This document shows, in pieces, positions 15,365-24,333 of a DNA stretch of 26,054 nucleotides. Source of the stretch: Succinatimonas hippei. GTDB taxonomy: Bacteria; Pseudomonadota; Gammaproteobacteria; Enterobacterales; Succinivibrionaceae. Position 1 is the first letter of the stretch, and each line of letters begins with the position of its first letter. Made by a program: the position numbers and the translations under genes. Location: the NCBI GenBank assembly GCA_004557545.1, contig SFGV01000025.1:1-26054 (forward strand). Reading direction: 5' to 3'. Under the pieces are notes generated by a model. That model ran no database searches and was not told the origin of the DNA. It saw nothing but the letters and a program-made list of their open reading frames with translations.

Positions 15365-18358
15365 TCAGGGTTTTGGCTGTTCATTCACCCGCGGGATCGG
15401 GTCAAGCCCGGCGCCCTGACGGTCAAGCATCTCTACAAAACGATCGAGCATGACCGGCTTTGAGAATAAATATCCCTGCCCGTAATGGCATCCGCAATCT
15501 AATAACAGTTTTTCCTGATCGGTAGTCTCAATACCCTCGCAGATAACCCTCATACCTATGCCGTCACACATCTTTACGACACCTGCCAGGATCTTGCGGG
15601 ATCTGGTAGATTCCGTCGCGGCGTTTAACATCGCCATATCGATTTTTACGGTATCCATGGGCAGTGACATCATGGTCGAAAGCGATGAATAGCCCTTAGA
15701 GAAGTCGTCCATCGAAAGCGAGTAGCCCATACGGCGGAGCATCAGGATAGTCCATTGTCCCTTGCGTCTCTGCTCCTTGCTGTGAACATCGATAATGGCC
15801 TGCTCGGTTACCTCAAGCTCTACCGAGCCATTGGGAACAGGGATCTCGTCAGCAAGACTCTGCATATGGGCGATATAACGATCCTCGTTAAAGTGCAGAC
15901 CGGACTGATTTACGGATATCGGAACTACAAGCTGACCATGATCTCCCCGCTCCTGCTGCAGCAGCCTGACTTTTCTTAACATGTAATAGTCAAGCTTTAT
16001 CACGAACGCATTCTTTTCAAAAAGATCGATAAAGGCTCCGGGCATCAGGAAGCCGAGTTCCGGGCTGCGCCAGCGCACCAGAGCCTCGGCGCCGATGATT
16101 TTTCTTGTATTAAGGTCATACTTTGGCTGCATCCAGACCTCAAACTCCCCGGAGGCCAGAGCCTTTTGCATGAGATTCTCGATGCGCTGATGGGTTACCT
16201 TGAGCTTTTCTATCTCATCGTCATATACAGAGTAATAAGTTCCGTGCTCAATCGCCTCATCGCGAGCCATTCTCGCCGACACCACAAGATTAGGGATTGA
16301 AAGCTTGGCGCCCCCTTTGGGAACAAAACAGATCCCGCATGAGGTATGCACTGAAACGGCAACCCCGTTAACCACAAACTTGGAGTCATGCTTTAAAAGC
16401 TCGTCCATCAGTGTCGCGATGTTTTTGCCAGATGGAAGAACGCACATAAGGTCGATGGTTGAAAGATCGGCGCTTACCGCGCACTCCAGCATCCATGGGA
16501 ACTGCGCGCGCATGTTGTCAACCCAGGCGCGCAGGGCTTCATCAAGCAGCCTGCTATCGTAGCTTTTTTGCAGGACCTCCATCTGCCTTATGGTAACCAG
16601 CAGGACAAAAAGCGCCCCGCGGCTTCTGTCCCAGCGGTGCTCACCTATAACCTTTCCCATGTTGTCGACAAACCAGCGCTCATTGTGAAGACCGGTCTGG
16701 CTGTTGGTGTAGTAAACATGCCTTATGGCCTTATAGCTGCGCTTGCGTTCTGACATCAGGTACAAAAGTCCGGCTATGATCAGCGTAAGCGTGAAAAACA
16801 CTGCCCCGATAGCTTTAAGTGGATTGTGATGGATGATTGACAACGCGGTCTGCTGGGCTCGCGAGTCATAGATCATTTTGTTGATCACGCGCTTGATGTT
16901 CGACTTGTCGATATGGGTTATTTCCTTATCAAGGATCCTGACCAGAATAGGATCCATGCGGTTGCTTACCCCAATTGATACGAAGTGCGTGTACACCACA
17001 TTGGCGTTTACCACAAGATTAGAAAGCCCAAGCCGGTTTACTGCGGCTTGAGCGGCTATCTGTTTTAAAAACACCATGTCAGCCTTGCCCTCTGACACCG
17101 CTCTCAGACAATCGTCAACACTTGAGTAATAGATGATCTGGCTTGATGGGAAACGTTTTTCAACAAAATCGTTGACCATAAAGAAATCATATGGAGCAGC
17201 GACGATTGAATCGCGTTCGGCGAGAAAGTCGTCACGGGTTACGGTTACGTAATCAACGTCAATGTAAGGTCTTGTGATATAAAGATCATTGGCGTTCGCG
17301 ATGTTGAAATCAGAAAACAGATCCAGAACAACGTCCGACTGTCCCGAACGCACCATGGAGAGCATCCCCTGATTGGAATCCGCTCCGGTTACCCTGAAGG
17401 TGATCCCGAGATCTCTTTCAAAGACCTTGATAAGCTCGCGTATAAGCCCTTTGTAGACTCCGTTTTCAATATAGCTGTAGGGTTTCTGGTTATCTATGGC
17501 GACAGCGTTTATAACCTTATGCCTTGTCAGATAGTCAAGCTCTTCATTTGAAAGTATGAGCGGCGCTCCTGACGTCAGATGTTTAGAGTACAAAATGTTA
17601 TCAAGCCATGGAGCGTTCATCTTGAGCTTGGAGATCGCGCTTTGAAGCTCATCCCTTATAACGGTATTGCCTTTATGTACCGCAAGATAGACCGGCGCAT
17701 GCAAAAGCTCTGCGACTATAGGAATTGGGAAGGAGCGCTCAATTAAGGAGAAGACCATTCCGTCAATCAGCTGGTCGCGGTAGAGGGATAAAAGCTCGTT
17801 ATAGTTCTGACAGGGTACAAATTCAGCTCCGGTCGGAAGACGGAAGCCTTTTTCCAGAAGATATGAAACGATCTGCTTTTTACTGATCGTTTCAGTCACA
17901 TAGCCAATTTTGAAACTCCGGGTGGAATAGAAGTCGGCGCTTCCATGACGAAAACCCAGCAGTACGGGAACTGAGGCTATGGGAATGTCTATAAGCTCAA
18001 GATCTCCGTTGCTGGCTTTTGGATCAGCGGATGTTATGGCGATGACATCAACATCACCGCTTTGCAACAGCTCATATGAGGAGCTTGAATCAGACTGTAC
18101 ATAGTTAAAATGACGGTTGAGATACAGCGAAAGCTCCTCAAGATAGTCATAAAGGTAACCTGAGTAGTTACCGGTAATCCCGTCCTGAGTTAAATAATAA
18201 ACCGATGAATTGTAGCCAAAGCGCAGATTTGATTTAAAAGGCGCGGCGCAGACCTCAAAACTTGTGAGTAACAGGAAGATCACCACTAAGATGGCGGCAC
18301 AACGCGAGATGACGTTTTTTAAAATATGTCTGCGTTCGTGTGTAGTGATCATTTTCAT
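15365..18358 (-). CDS. Periplasm-sensing cyclic-di-GMP phosphodiesterase (two SBP3-like domains, degenerate GGDEF, EAL)
   Basis: A 997-residue membrane protein. After a signal segment (about 22-41) come two periplasmic regions resembling solute-binding domains (about 45-260 and 285-505), a transmembrane helix (518-536), a GGDEF-like domain (about 548-720) with no GGDEF motif, and an EAL domain (about 725-985); numbers count from a TTG two codons upstream. The EAL domain keeps EALVRW (E760), N819 in SVNQSG, DDF (886-888), K908 in VKIDM, the EGIE glutamate (943) and YGQGY (Q963), so it is probably an active c-di-GMP phosphodiesterase. The start is uncertain (ATG 18358, ATG 18352 or TTG 18364) with no clear ribosome-binding site. 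Its stop directly abuts the fau stop. Confidence 0.9.
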   Translation of the reverse strand: MKMITTHERRHILKNVISRCAAILVVIFLLLTSFEVCAAPFKSNLRFGYNSSVYYLTQDGITGNYSGYLYDYLEELSLYLNRHFNYVQSDSSSSYELLQSGDVDVIAITSADPKASNGDLELIDIPIASVPVLLGFRHGSADFYSTRSFKIGYVTETISKKQIVSYLLEKGFRLPTGAEFVPCQNYNELLSLYRDQLIDGMVFSLIERSFPIPIVAELLHAPVYLAVHKGNTVIRDELQSAISKLKMNAPWLDNILYSKHLTSGAPLILSNEELDYLTRHKVINAVAIDNQKPYSYIENGVYKGLIRELIKVFERDLGITFRVTGADSNQGMLSMVRSGQSDVVLDLFSDFNIANANDLYITRPYIDVDYVTVTRDDFLAERDSIVAAPYDFFMVNDFVEKRFPSSQIIYYSSVDDCLRAVSEGKADMVFLKQIAAQAAVNRLGLSNLVVNANVVYTHFVSIGVSNRMDPILVRILDKEITHIDKSNIKRVINKMIYDSRAQQTALSIIHHNPLKAIGAVFFTLTLIIAGLLYLMSERKRSYKAIRHVYYTNSQTGLHNERWFVDNMGKVIGEHRWDRSRGALFVLLVTIRQMEVLQKSYDSRLLDEALRAWVDNMRAQFPWMLECAVSADLSTIDLMCVLPSGKNIATLMDELLKHDSKFVVNGVAVSVHTSCGICFVPKGGAKLSIPNLVVSARMARDEAIEHGTYYSVYDDEIEKLKVTHQRIENLMQKALASGEFEVWMQPKYDLNTRKIIGAEALVRWRSPELGFLMPGAFIDLFEKNAFVIKLDYYMLRKVRLLQQERGDHGQLVVPISVNQSGLHFNEDRYIAHMQSLADEIPVPNGSVELEVTEQAIIDVHSKEQRRKGQWTILMLRRMGYSLSMDDFSKGYSSLSTMMSLPMDTVKIDMAMLNAATESTRSRKILAGVVKMCDGIGMRVICEGIETTDQEKLLLDCGCHYGQGYLFSKPVMLDRFVEMLDRQGAGLDPIPRVNEQPKP

Positions 18359-18456
18359 GCGCAATCTGTTAAAAGACTAACCCCGGGCTTTCAGAGTCCG
18401 GTTCTCATATTGAAACATATTAGACGACAACTTTGATTATTCTTTTATCACATATC

Positions 18457-18488
18457 AAAAAAGCCGTGTCTTTTGACACGGCTTTTTT
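18457..18488 (-). terminator. Terminator of the rlmE-ftsH-folP-glmM-secG operon
   Basis: A perfect 14-bp inverted repeat: AAAAAAGCCGTGTC (18457-18470), loop TTTT, GACACGGCTTTTTT (18475-18488). It starts 14 nt past the secG stop and can work in both directions. In E. coli a leucine tRNA follows secG; none is seen here. Confidence 0.92.
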
Positions 18489-18502
18489 AAGCTCAGTCAG
18501 GC

Positions 18503-18898
18503 TTATTTTGCCGGAGCATCGGTGCCTGATGATTCAGAACCGCCTGCCACAGGAGCGTCAGTTGCCGGTGCGTCAGTGGAGGGAGCTGCCGGAGCCTTCT
18601 GATCGGCCTGCTCGGTCTGCGCGGCACCAGCGCCGATGTTGGAGAAGTCCGAAGTATTGGTCTCATGCGCGCTCTTCTGCATCCAGCCAATCAGAAGGCA
18701 GATCGCGAAGAAGAGCAGGATCAGAAACCAGGTTGAACGGGTCAGGAAGTTTCCTGACCCTACAGAGCCGAATACAGTCTGTGAAGCGCCCTGACCAAAA
18801 GAGGCTCCCATACCGGCTCCCTTGCCCTGCTGAACCAGAATAAGCGCCACCAGCGCCACACAAACCAGCAGGAAGATCACTATAGCTACTTCGTACAT
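18503..18898 (-). CDS. secG: Preprotein translocase subunit SecG
   Basis: SecG is the small SecYEG subunit that aids protein export. It has two transmembrane helices (about 3-24 and 54-73) around the conserved cytoplasmic loop LVQQGKGAGMGASFGQGAS and SGNFLTR. At 131 residues it is longer than E. coli SecG (110) because of an Ala/Pro/Asp/Thr-rich C-terminal tail. It lies 66 nt after glmM in the conserved order folP-glmM-secG. The ribosome-binding site before the ATG is weak. Confidence 0.95.
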   Translation of the reverse strand: MYEVAIVIFLLVCVALVALILVQQGKGAGMGASFGQGASQTVFGSVGSGNFLTRSTWFLILLFFAICLLIGWMQKSAHETNTSDFSNIGAGAAQTEQADQKAPAAPSTDAPATDAPVAGGSESSGTDAPAK

Positions 18899-18964
18899 CT
18901 TTTCTTTTTACCTAAATTTAAATCTGCGGACGTCCGCTGATTATATGGATCCACACAGCGCTTT

Positions 18965-20314
18965 TCAAGCGTTTTCGCCCTCTGACTGGTGGACTATGAC
19001 ATTGGCGATGCGCTGAGCGTAATTGTGCACAAGACGCTTGTCCTCGCCCTCTACCATCACCCTTACCACAGGCTCGGTTCCGGATTTTCTCAAAAGCACG
19101 CGACCGCGGCCGCCGAGTTCCTGCTCGACCTGTTTTACCTCATTCTGGACCTTCTCATCGGTGAGCGCGTCAAATGACGAGTTCATCCTGACGTTTATAA
19201 GATCCTGAGGATAAAGCGTAAGCCCCTGCATGAGCTCGCGAAGCCCCTTACCCTGTCTTAAACAGGCTTTGAGCACCTGCAGTGCCGAGACAATACCATC
19301 ACCGGTGGTTACATAATCAAGGCAGATGACATGACCGCTGTTCTCACCGCCAAGATGCCAGCCTTTCTCAAGCAACTGCTCCATGACATAGCGATCGCCT
19401 ACCTTGGCGCGAAGGAAATCAATTCCCGAGCGTTTTAAGGCCTGCTCTAACGCGAGATTGGTCATAAGCGTGCCGACAACCCCGCCATGAAGCTTGCCCT
19501 GATCAAAGCGATCCATGGCAATCATGTACATGACGCAGTCACCATCAAGAAGCCTGCCGTTTGAGTCCGAGAGCATCACGCGATCACCGTCTCCGTCAAA
19601 GGCTATTCCAAGATCAGCCTTCTCGGAGAGCACCTTGGTGCACATCGCCTCAGGGTGGGTAGAGCCCACACCATCGTTAATATTGGTGCCGTTGGGGCCC
19701 ACGCCCATGCAGATGACCTCAGCTCCAAGCTCGCGGAACACCAGTGGCGCGACATGATAGGTAGCGCCGTTGGCGCAGTCTAAAACTATTTTCAGACCAT
19801 CAAGGCTGTAGCGTCCGAAGGTTGACTTGCAAAACTCGACATAACGTCCCGGGGCGTCATCCTGACGGCTGGCGCGGCCAAGATCGCTTGGCTTTACTAC
19901 CTTCTCATTGCCCTCGTCGATGAGCTTTTCAATCTCAAGCTCGGTAGCGTCCGGCAGTTTGGTACCCTCAGATGAGAAGAACTTGATGCCGTTGTCAAAA
20001 AAAGGATTATGAGAGGCTGAAATGACTACGCCGAGATCTGCTCTGAAGGCTCTTGTAAGGTAGGAGATCGCCGGAGTTGGCATAGGTCCCAGCATCACGG
20101 GTGACATGCCTGAGGCGCAGAAGCCTGCCTCAAGCGCGGCCTCGAGCATATAGCCGGAGACACGGGTGTCCTTGCCAATGATCACGCGTCCGCCGCGCTT
20201 TTTTCCTAAAACCCTGCCAGCGGCCATGCCAAGGCGGAGCACGAATTCAGGGGTAATCGGGTATGTGCCGACCCGTCCGCGGACGCCGTCGGTTCCAAAG
20301 TACTTGCGTTCCAT
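18965..20314 (-). CDS. glmM: Phosphoglucosamine mutase
   Basis: GlmM converts glucosamine-6-phosphate to glucosamine-1-phosphate for peptidoglycan and LPS precursors. The 449-residue length is typical. The phosphoserine loop is VVISASHNP, with the active serine at 101; the Mg-binding loop is DGDGDR (240-245); the sugar-binding region carries GGENSGH and the phosphate-binding loop near the end is RKSGTEPVVRVM. It starts 3 nt after the folP stop. Confidence 0.97.
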   Translation of the reverse strand: MERKYFGTDGVRGRVGTYPITPEFVLRLGMAAGRVLGKKRGGRVIIGKDTRVSGYMLEAALEAGFCASGMSPVMLGPMPTPAISYLTRAFRADLGVVISASHNPFFDNGIKFFSSEGTKLPDATELEIEKLIDEGNEKVVKPSDLGRASRQDDAPGRYVEFCKSTFGRYSLDGLKIVLDCANGATYHVAPLVFRELGAEVICMGVGPNGTNINDGVGSTHPEAMCTKVLSEKADLGIAFDGDGDRVMLSDSNGRLLDGDCVMYMIAMDRFDQGKLHGGVVGTLMTNLALEQALKRSGIDFLRAKVGDRYVMEQLLEKGWHLGGENSGHVICLDYVTTGDGIVSALQVLKACLRQGKGLRELMQGLTLYPQDLINVRMNSSFDALTDEKVQNEVKQVEQELGGRGRVLLRKSGTEPVVRVMVEGEDKRLVHNYAQRIANVIVHQSEGENA

Positions 20315-20317
20315 GGT

Positions 20318-21190
20318 TTATTGATTTTTCCTTTTCGCGCTAAGACGGATGCGCAGACGGTCACGTATGGCGATAAGGCGCCTGACCACGCCCTTTGAGA
20401 GCTGGTGGGGACGCGCCGTCTGGGATGCTATCTGCCATGATGCCAAAGCCATGGCTGTTCTTGAGACATCGGTAGTCCTGATAAGTCTTACGCCGCTGTG
20501 TGAGACAAAAAGCGCCAGAGTCAGCGACACCACGTCATTCTCATCAGATGAGAGCTGCATGTAGGGAAGCGCCTTTGGAATAGCCACGCTCAATGGCAGA
20601 GCGAAGCTCTTGAAGGTATGAATTCTTCCGAGCATCTTTAAAGCCGCGTCTACTCTGGTTGGATTTCCCATCATGGGATCGATGATGAGCCGCTTGCGGC
20701 TTATTCCGGCGTTAAGGCAGGCGTCAACGCGTTCGTAGAAAAATTCCTGAAGCACGGATACCGGATCATCGGTAACCTCAGAATCGTTGCCGGGATCGCA
20801 CAGGATCACCGGAATGTCGAGCTTGGCGGCCATCTGCAGAGCGCCGCTTACCCTCAGGGCGTTGGGATCGACTATCATGCACGCCCCGGCGTCGTTGCCG
20901 GCCTTCATCACGGAAGGATATGAGGTGCAGATGGCGACTAACGCTCCGGTCTCGTCGGCTACTGCCCTTACCACAGGCACGAGCTTCTCAAGCTCGACCC
21001 GCTCTGAAACCATGGTCTCTGAAGCGGGGCGCATTCCTATCTCAAGAAAATCCGCGCCGTCTGACGTAAGCTTTCGGGCCTGCTTTATGTAGTCCTCCAC
21101 GGGGCGGTCATCATTTTCAATAACCGGGATCATGCCGATGATCCTGGTTACATCAAGACTGAAACTGCGTCCTGAGAGTTCAAGTTTCAC
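20318..21190 (-). CDS. folP: Divergent dihydropteroate synthase-like protein in the folP position
   Basis: Position (ftsH-folP-glmM), length (290 residues) and the TIM-barrel pattern fit dihydropteroate synthase, which joins p-aminobenzoate to the pterin pyrophosphate. Many expected active-site motifs are changed. Where E. coli has NVTPDSF this has IPVIENDD; GGESTRP becomes GMRPASE; the VDTSKP strand becomes ICTSYP, losing the Asp; DPGFGFGK becomes DPMMGNPTR; and GMSRKS becomes AIPKAL, losing the Ser-Arg of the SRK motif. The second DP (171-172), K206 and R238/D241 persist. The GTG start overlaps the ftsH TGA by 4 nt, with AAGGAGG 7 nt upstream. It may be inactive, altered in substrate, or very divergent; the symbol rests on synteny. 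Confidence 0.72.
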   Translation of the reverse strand: MKLELSGRSFSLDVTRIIGMIPVIENDDRPVEDYIKQARKLTSDGADFLEIGMRPASETMVSERVELEKLVPVVRAVADETGALVAICTSYPSVMKAGNDAGACMIVDPNALRVSGALQMAAKLDIPVILCDPGNDSEVTDDPVSVLQEFFYERVDACLNAGISRKRLIIDPMMGNPTRVDAALKMLGRIHTFKSFALPLSVAIPKALPYMQLSSDENDVVSLTLALFVSHSGVRLIRTTDVSRTAMALASWQIASQTARPHQLSKGVVRRLIAIRDRLRIRLSAKRKNQ

Positions 21191-23256
21191 GACCTGTCCT
21201 CCTTGTCGTCAGTATCGTTACCGCTGTCAGTGTCCTGAGTTTTATCAGAAGACACACTATCCTGCTGAGTTTTGTTCTCAGATGTCTTAGATTGAGCAGC
21301 GTCTGTCTTGTCAGATCCGCTCACGTCAGATGAGACCGGAGCCGCTTTATCTGAGGTCACACCGCCATTTCCGGCAGAATTGTCGGAGCTGCCGTTATCC
21401 TTGTCCTTGCCATAGTTCTTGGCCGGATCGTAATCAACGGTGGGCTCACGCACCGGGCGGCGGGCCATCAGATCATCAATCTGCAGGGCATCGAGGGTCT
21501 CATACTTTAAGAGAGCGTCCTTCATGGCCTCGAGAATGTCTTTATTCTCTTGCAGGATCTGTTTTGCCTTCGCGTAGCAGGTATTGATGATCTCGGTTAC
21601 TTCCTCATCGATCACCTTGCGGGTCTCATCAGAAACCGGAACCATCTGGGTGGTTCCACCGCCCAGGTAAGCGGAAGCCTCGTTATCCTTCTCGTACTGC
21701 ATCGGCGGCAGGCGCTTTGAGAAGCCCCATCTTGTGATCATCTTTCTGGCGATGTCAGAGGCGCGCTCGATATCATTGGACGCGCCGGTGGTAACCCGCT
21801 CGGGGCCGAATTCAAGCTCCTCTGCTATACGGCCCGCGAACAGGGTGCAGATGTTGGAGAGCAGATACTGACGGCTCTGCGAGACACGATCGGTCTCAGG
21901 CAGGTACATGGTGACACCAAGCGCCCTGCCGCGCGGAATAATCGATACCTTGTACACCGGATCATGCTCAGGCATAAGTCTGCCCACTATGGTGTGACCT
22001 GACTCATGATAGGCGGTATTCACCTTCTCATGCTCGCTCATCGCCATACTGCGGCGCTCGGCGCCCATCAGAAGCTTATCCTTGGCGGCCTCAAACTCGT
22101 GCATAGAGACCACGCGTTTATTATCACGTCCTGCCATAAGCGCGGCCTCGTTTACGAGGTTGGCAAGCTCCGCACCCGAGAAGCCAGGGGTTCCGCGGGC
22201 GAGCACCGCCGCGTCAACATCTTTGGCAAGCGGGACCTTGCGCATATGAACCTTGAGGATCTGTTCACGTCCGCGCACATCAGGAAGCCCCACCACCACC
22301 TGACGGTCAAATCTGCCCGGACGCAGAAGCGCCGGGTCGAGCACGTCTGGACGGTTGGTAGCCGCGATCACGATCACCGCTTCAAATCCGTCAAAGCCGT
22401 CCATCTCAACCAGCAGCTGGTTTAGAGTCTGCTCGCGCTCGTCATGACCTCCGCCAAGACCTACACCACGCTTGCGGCCTACGGCGTCAATCTCATCTAT
22501 GAAGATTATGCAGGGAGCGTTCTTTTTGGCTGTCGCGAACAGATCTCTTACGCGCGAGGCGCCCACGCCGACAAACATCTCAACGAAATCAGATCCTGAG
22601 ATCGAGAAGAAAGGCACCTTGGCCTCACCAGCTATAGCGCGGGCAAGCAGGGTCTTACCGGTTCCCGGAGGTCCTACCATCAGAACACCGCGTGGAATGC
22701 GTCCGCCGAGCTTTGAGTACTTGGTGGGATCCTTTAAGAAATCGACCAGCTCTTTGACGTCCTCCTTTGCCTCATCACAGCCGGCGACATCGGCGAAGGT
22801 GGTTTTGATCTGGTTCTCGCCCAAAAGCTTGGCCTTGCTCTTGCCAAAGGAAAGCGGTCCGTTCTTGCCACTGCCCTGAGTCTGGCGCATGAAAAAGATC
22901 CAGACCGCGATGAGCAGGAGCATCGGGAACCATGACACCAGCACCGAGGTAAACAGGCTCTGTTGCTCAGGCTTGGTTCCTGAAACTCTTACGTTATGGC
23001 TGAAGAGACTCTCAAGCAGGTTGTCATCACGCATAGGCATTACGGTGACGAATTTCTCGCCTCCGCGTTTGACACCCGTGATCACATTGGCGTCAAAGAC
23101 CACTTCCTGAACCTGATCAGACTGAACCTCGCGTACAAACGAGGTGTAATCCTCAGTGCGGCTCTGACTGTCGCCTGAGGTGAAGGATTCAAACAGTGAC
23201 ATCAGGATCACCGCGATCACCAGCCACAGGATCAGATTTTTAGTCATCGATTGCAT
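21187..23256 (-). CDS. ftsH: ATP-dependent zinc metalloprotease FtsH
   Basis: FtsH is the membrane AAA+ protease that degrades misfolded membrane proteins and regulators such as LpxC. The 689-residue product has two transmembrane helices (about 5-24 and 104-123) around a periplasmic domain, Walker A GPPGTGKT (195-202), Walker B IIFIDEID (250-257), arginine fingers in LRPGRFDR, and the zinc site HESGH (417-421). It is longer than E. coli FtsH (644) because of a Ser/Asp/Thr/Lys-rich acidic tail of about 70 residues. The ATG lies 7 nt after the rlmE stop with AGG 7 nt upstream; an in-frame ATG three codons later matches the E. coli start. Confidence 0.97.
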   Translation of the reverse strand: MQSMTKNLILWLVIAVILMSLFESFTSGDSQSRTEDYTSFVREVQSDQVQEVVFDANVITGVKRGGEKFVTVMPMRDDNLLESLFSHNVRVSGTKPEQQSLFTSVLVSWFPMLLLIAVWIFFMRQTQGSGKNGPLSFGKSKAKLLGENQIKTTFADVAGCDEAKEDVKELVDFLKDPTKYSKLGGRIPRGVLMVGPPGTGKTLLARAIAGEAKVPFFSISGSDFVEMFVGVGASRVRDLFATAKKNAPCIIFIDEIDAVGRKRGVGLGGGHDEREQTLNQLLVEMDGFDGFEAVIVIAATNRPDVLDPALLRPGRFDRQVVVGLPDVRGREQILKVHMRKVPLAKDVDAAVLARGTPGFSGAELANLVNEAALMAGRDNKRVVSMHEFEAAKDKLLMGAERRSMAMSEHEKVNTAYHESGHTIVGRLMPEHDPVYKVSIIPRGRALGVTMYLPETDRVSQSRQYLLSNICTLFAGRIAEELEFGPERVTTGASNDIERASDIARKMITRWGFSKRLPPMQYEKDNEASAYLGGGTTQMVPVSDETRKVIDEEVTEIINTCYAKAKQILQENKDILEAMKDALLKYETLDALQIDDLMARRPVREPTVDYDPAKNYGKDKDNGSSDNSAGNGGVTSDKAAPVSSDVSGSDKTDAAQSKTSENKTQQDSVSSDKTQDTDSGNDTDDKEDRS

Positions 23257-23263
23257 TGTCTGC

Positions 23264-23971
23264 CTAAGACTCCTCTCTTGGATCTTCGTTCAATTGGGTA
23301 TCACTATCGCCAGTCTCGGGCGGAACTCCGTTGAGTTCGTGTCCCTTAAAACCGGTCGCTACCATATACACCTCGCTGGATCTGTCCCGCGAGGCGTCGG
23401 GCTTGCGCACCTTGACCGACTGAAAATCGTGTCTGAGGTCGCTGAGGTACTGCTCTGAGCCCTCGCCCTGAAAAACCTTGACGGTAAAAGAACCGCCCTT
23501 GCGCAACACGCGTCGCGCCATATCAAGCGCCAGCTCTGAAAGCAACATCGCGCGCGGCTGGTCAATTGCCTTGTTGCCGGACATATTGGGTGCCATATCC
23601 GATAGCACAACATCGGCTCCGCCGCCTACCATCTCATAAAGTCTCGCGAATACCTGCTCGTCACGGAAATCTCCGCAAAGAAAAACTACTCCCGGGATCG
23701 GCGCCATAGGCAGGATATCACAGGCGATTACCTTACCACTCTCGCCTACGCGGGTAACCGCGTATTCAGACCAGCCTCCGGGGGCCGCGCCCAGATCCAC
23801 CACCTTCATGCCCGGGCGTATGAGATGATCGCGCTCCTGAATTTCCTCGAGCTTGAAGCTGGCGCGGGAGCGCCGGCCTTCCTTGTGCGCCTGCTTTACA
23901 TAAGGGTCAGAAAAGTGTTCCTGAAGCCATCTGGTCTGGCTTGCGGTCCTCTTCTTACTCTTATATGACAT
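23264..23971 (-). CDS. rlmE: 23S rRNA 2'-O-ribose methyltransferase RlmE (FtsJ/RrmJ)
   Basis: RlmE methylates the 2'-OH of U2552 in 23S rRNA late in 50S assembly. The S-adenosylmethionine loop DLGAAPGGWS and the SDMAPNMSG motif are present. The catalytic tetrad K-D-K-E is complete at K40, D125, K165 and E200, counted from the chosen start. I chose the ATG at 23971 (235 residues) over a GTG four codons upstream because GGTGG lies about 7 nt before it and the family N-terminus starts near SKKRTAS. The C-terminus has about 25 extra, mostly acidic residues. First gene of the ftsH operon, divergent from yhbY as in E. coli. Confidence 0.95.
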   Translation of the reverse strand: MSYKSKKRTASQTRWLQEHFSDPYVKQAHKEGRRSRASFKLEEIQERDHLIRPGMKVVDLGAAPGGWSEYAVTRVGESGKVIACDILPMAPIPGVVFLCGDFRDEQVFARLYEMVGGGADVVLSDMAPNMSGNKAIDQPRAMLLSELALDMARRVLRKGGSFTVKVFQGEGSEQYLSDLRHDFQSVKVRKPDASRDRSSEVYMVATGFKGHELNGVPPETGDSDTQLNEDPREES

Positions 23972-24010
23972 ATGGAAATCCACCAGAACGTTAAATTGAT
24001 ATAGCCTACT

Positions 24011-24040
24011 ATTATAAAGGCATTAGACAATGGTAGTTGA
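24011..24040 (-). promoter_or_regulatory. Promoter candidate of the rlmE-ftsH operon
   Basis: A perfect -10 TATAAT lies on the minus strand at 24016-24011. The -35 is poor; the best choice, TCAACT (24040-24035, 18-nt spacer), matches 3 of 6. The predicted start near 24004 would leave a leader of about 30 nt. In E. coli ftsH operon transcription is heat-inducible; I see no clear heat-shock promoter here. Confidence 0.4.
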
Positions 24041-24333
24041 GGATCATTGGCATATACTTAGATAAAGCTCATCGCTGACAACGCCTTAATACGTATATAC
24101 ACATGCGGGCTATCATGTCCGGGTTCAATGGTAAAATACGCCAAATCTGAACAATAATGACACGAAACTGCGTTGTCATGTAACCGCGGACATTAGACTG
24201 ACGCGTAATTTAATGAGCGGTTTGTTTTAGCAAAAATTAGCGCGCAAATTTAAAATTTCGTTTCTTAAACATAGTATTTCTCAATCAGGCCTTAACCAGG
24301 CTCAGGATTTAAGGAATTATCGAGGACCCATAC
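24041..24333. other. Divergent intergenic region between rlmE and yhbY
   Basis: No gene is seen. An inverted repeat ATGACA (24157-24162) and TGTCAT (24174-24179) brackets 11 nt. The right half (about 24220-24290) is AT-rich and probably holds the yhbY promoter, but no element is good enough to call. Confidence 0.5.

Noticed and set aside
18380..18440. Promoter of the EAL gene (TTGTCG with TATGAG)
   Set aside because: Spacing is 15 nt and matches are modest; not listed as a feature.
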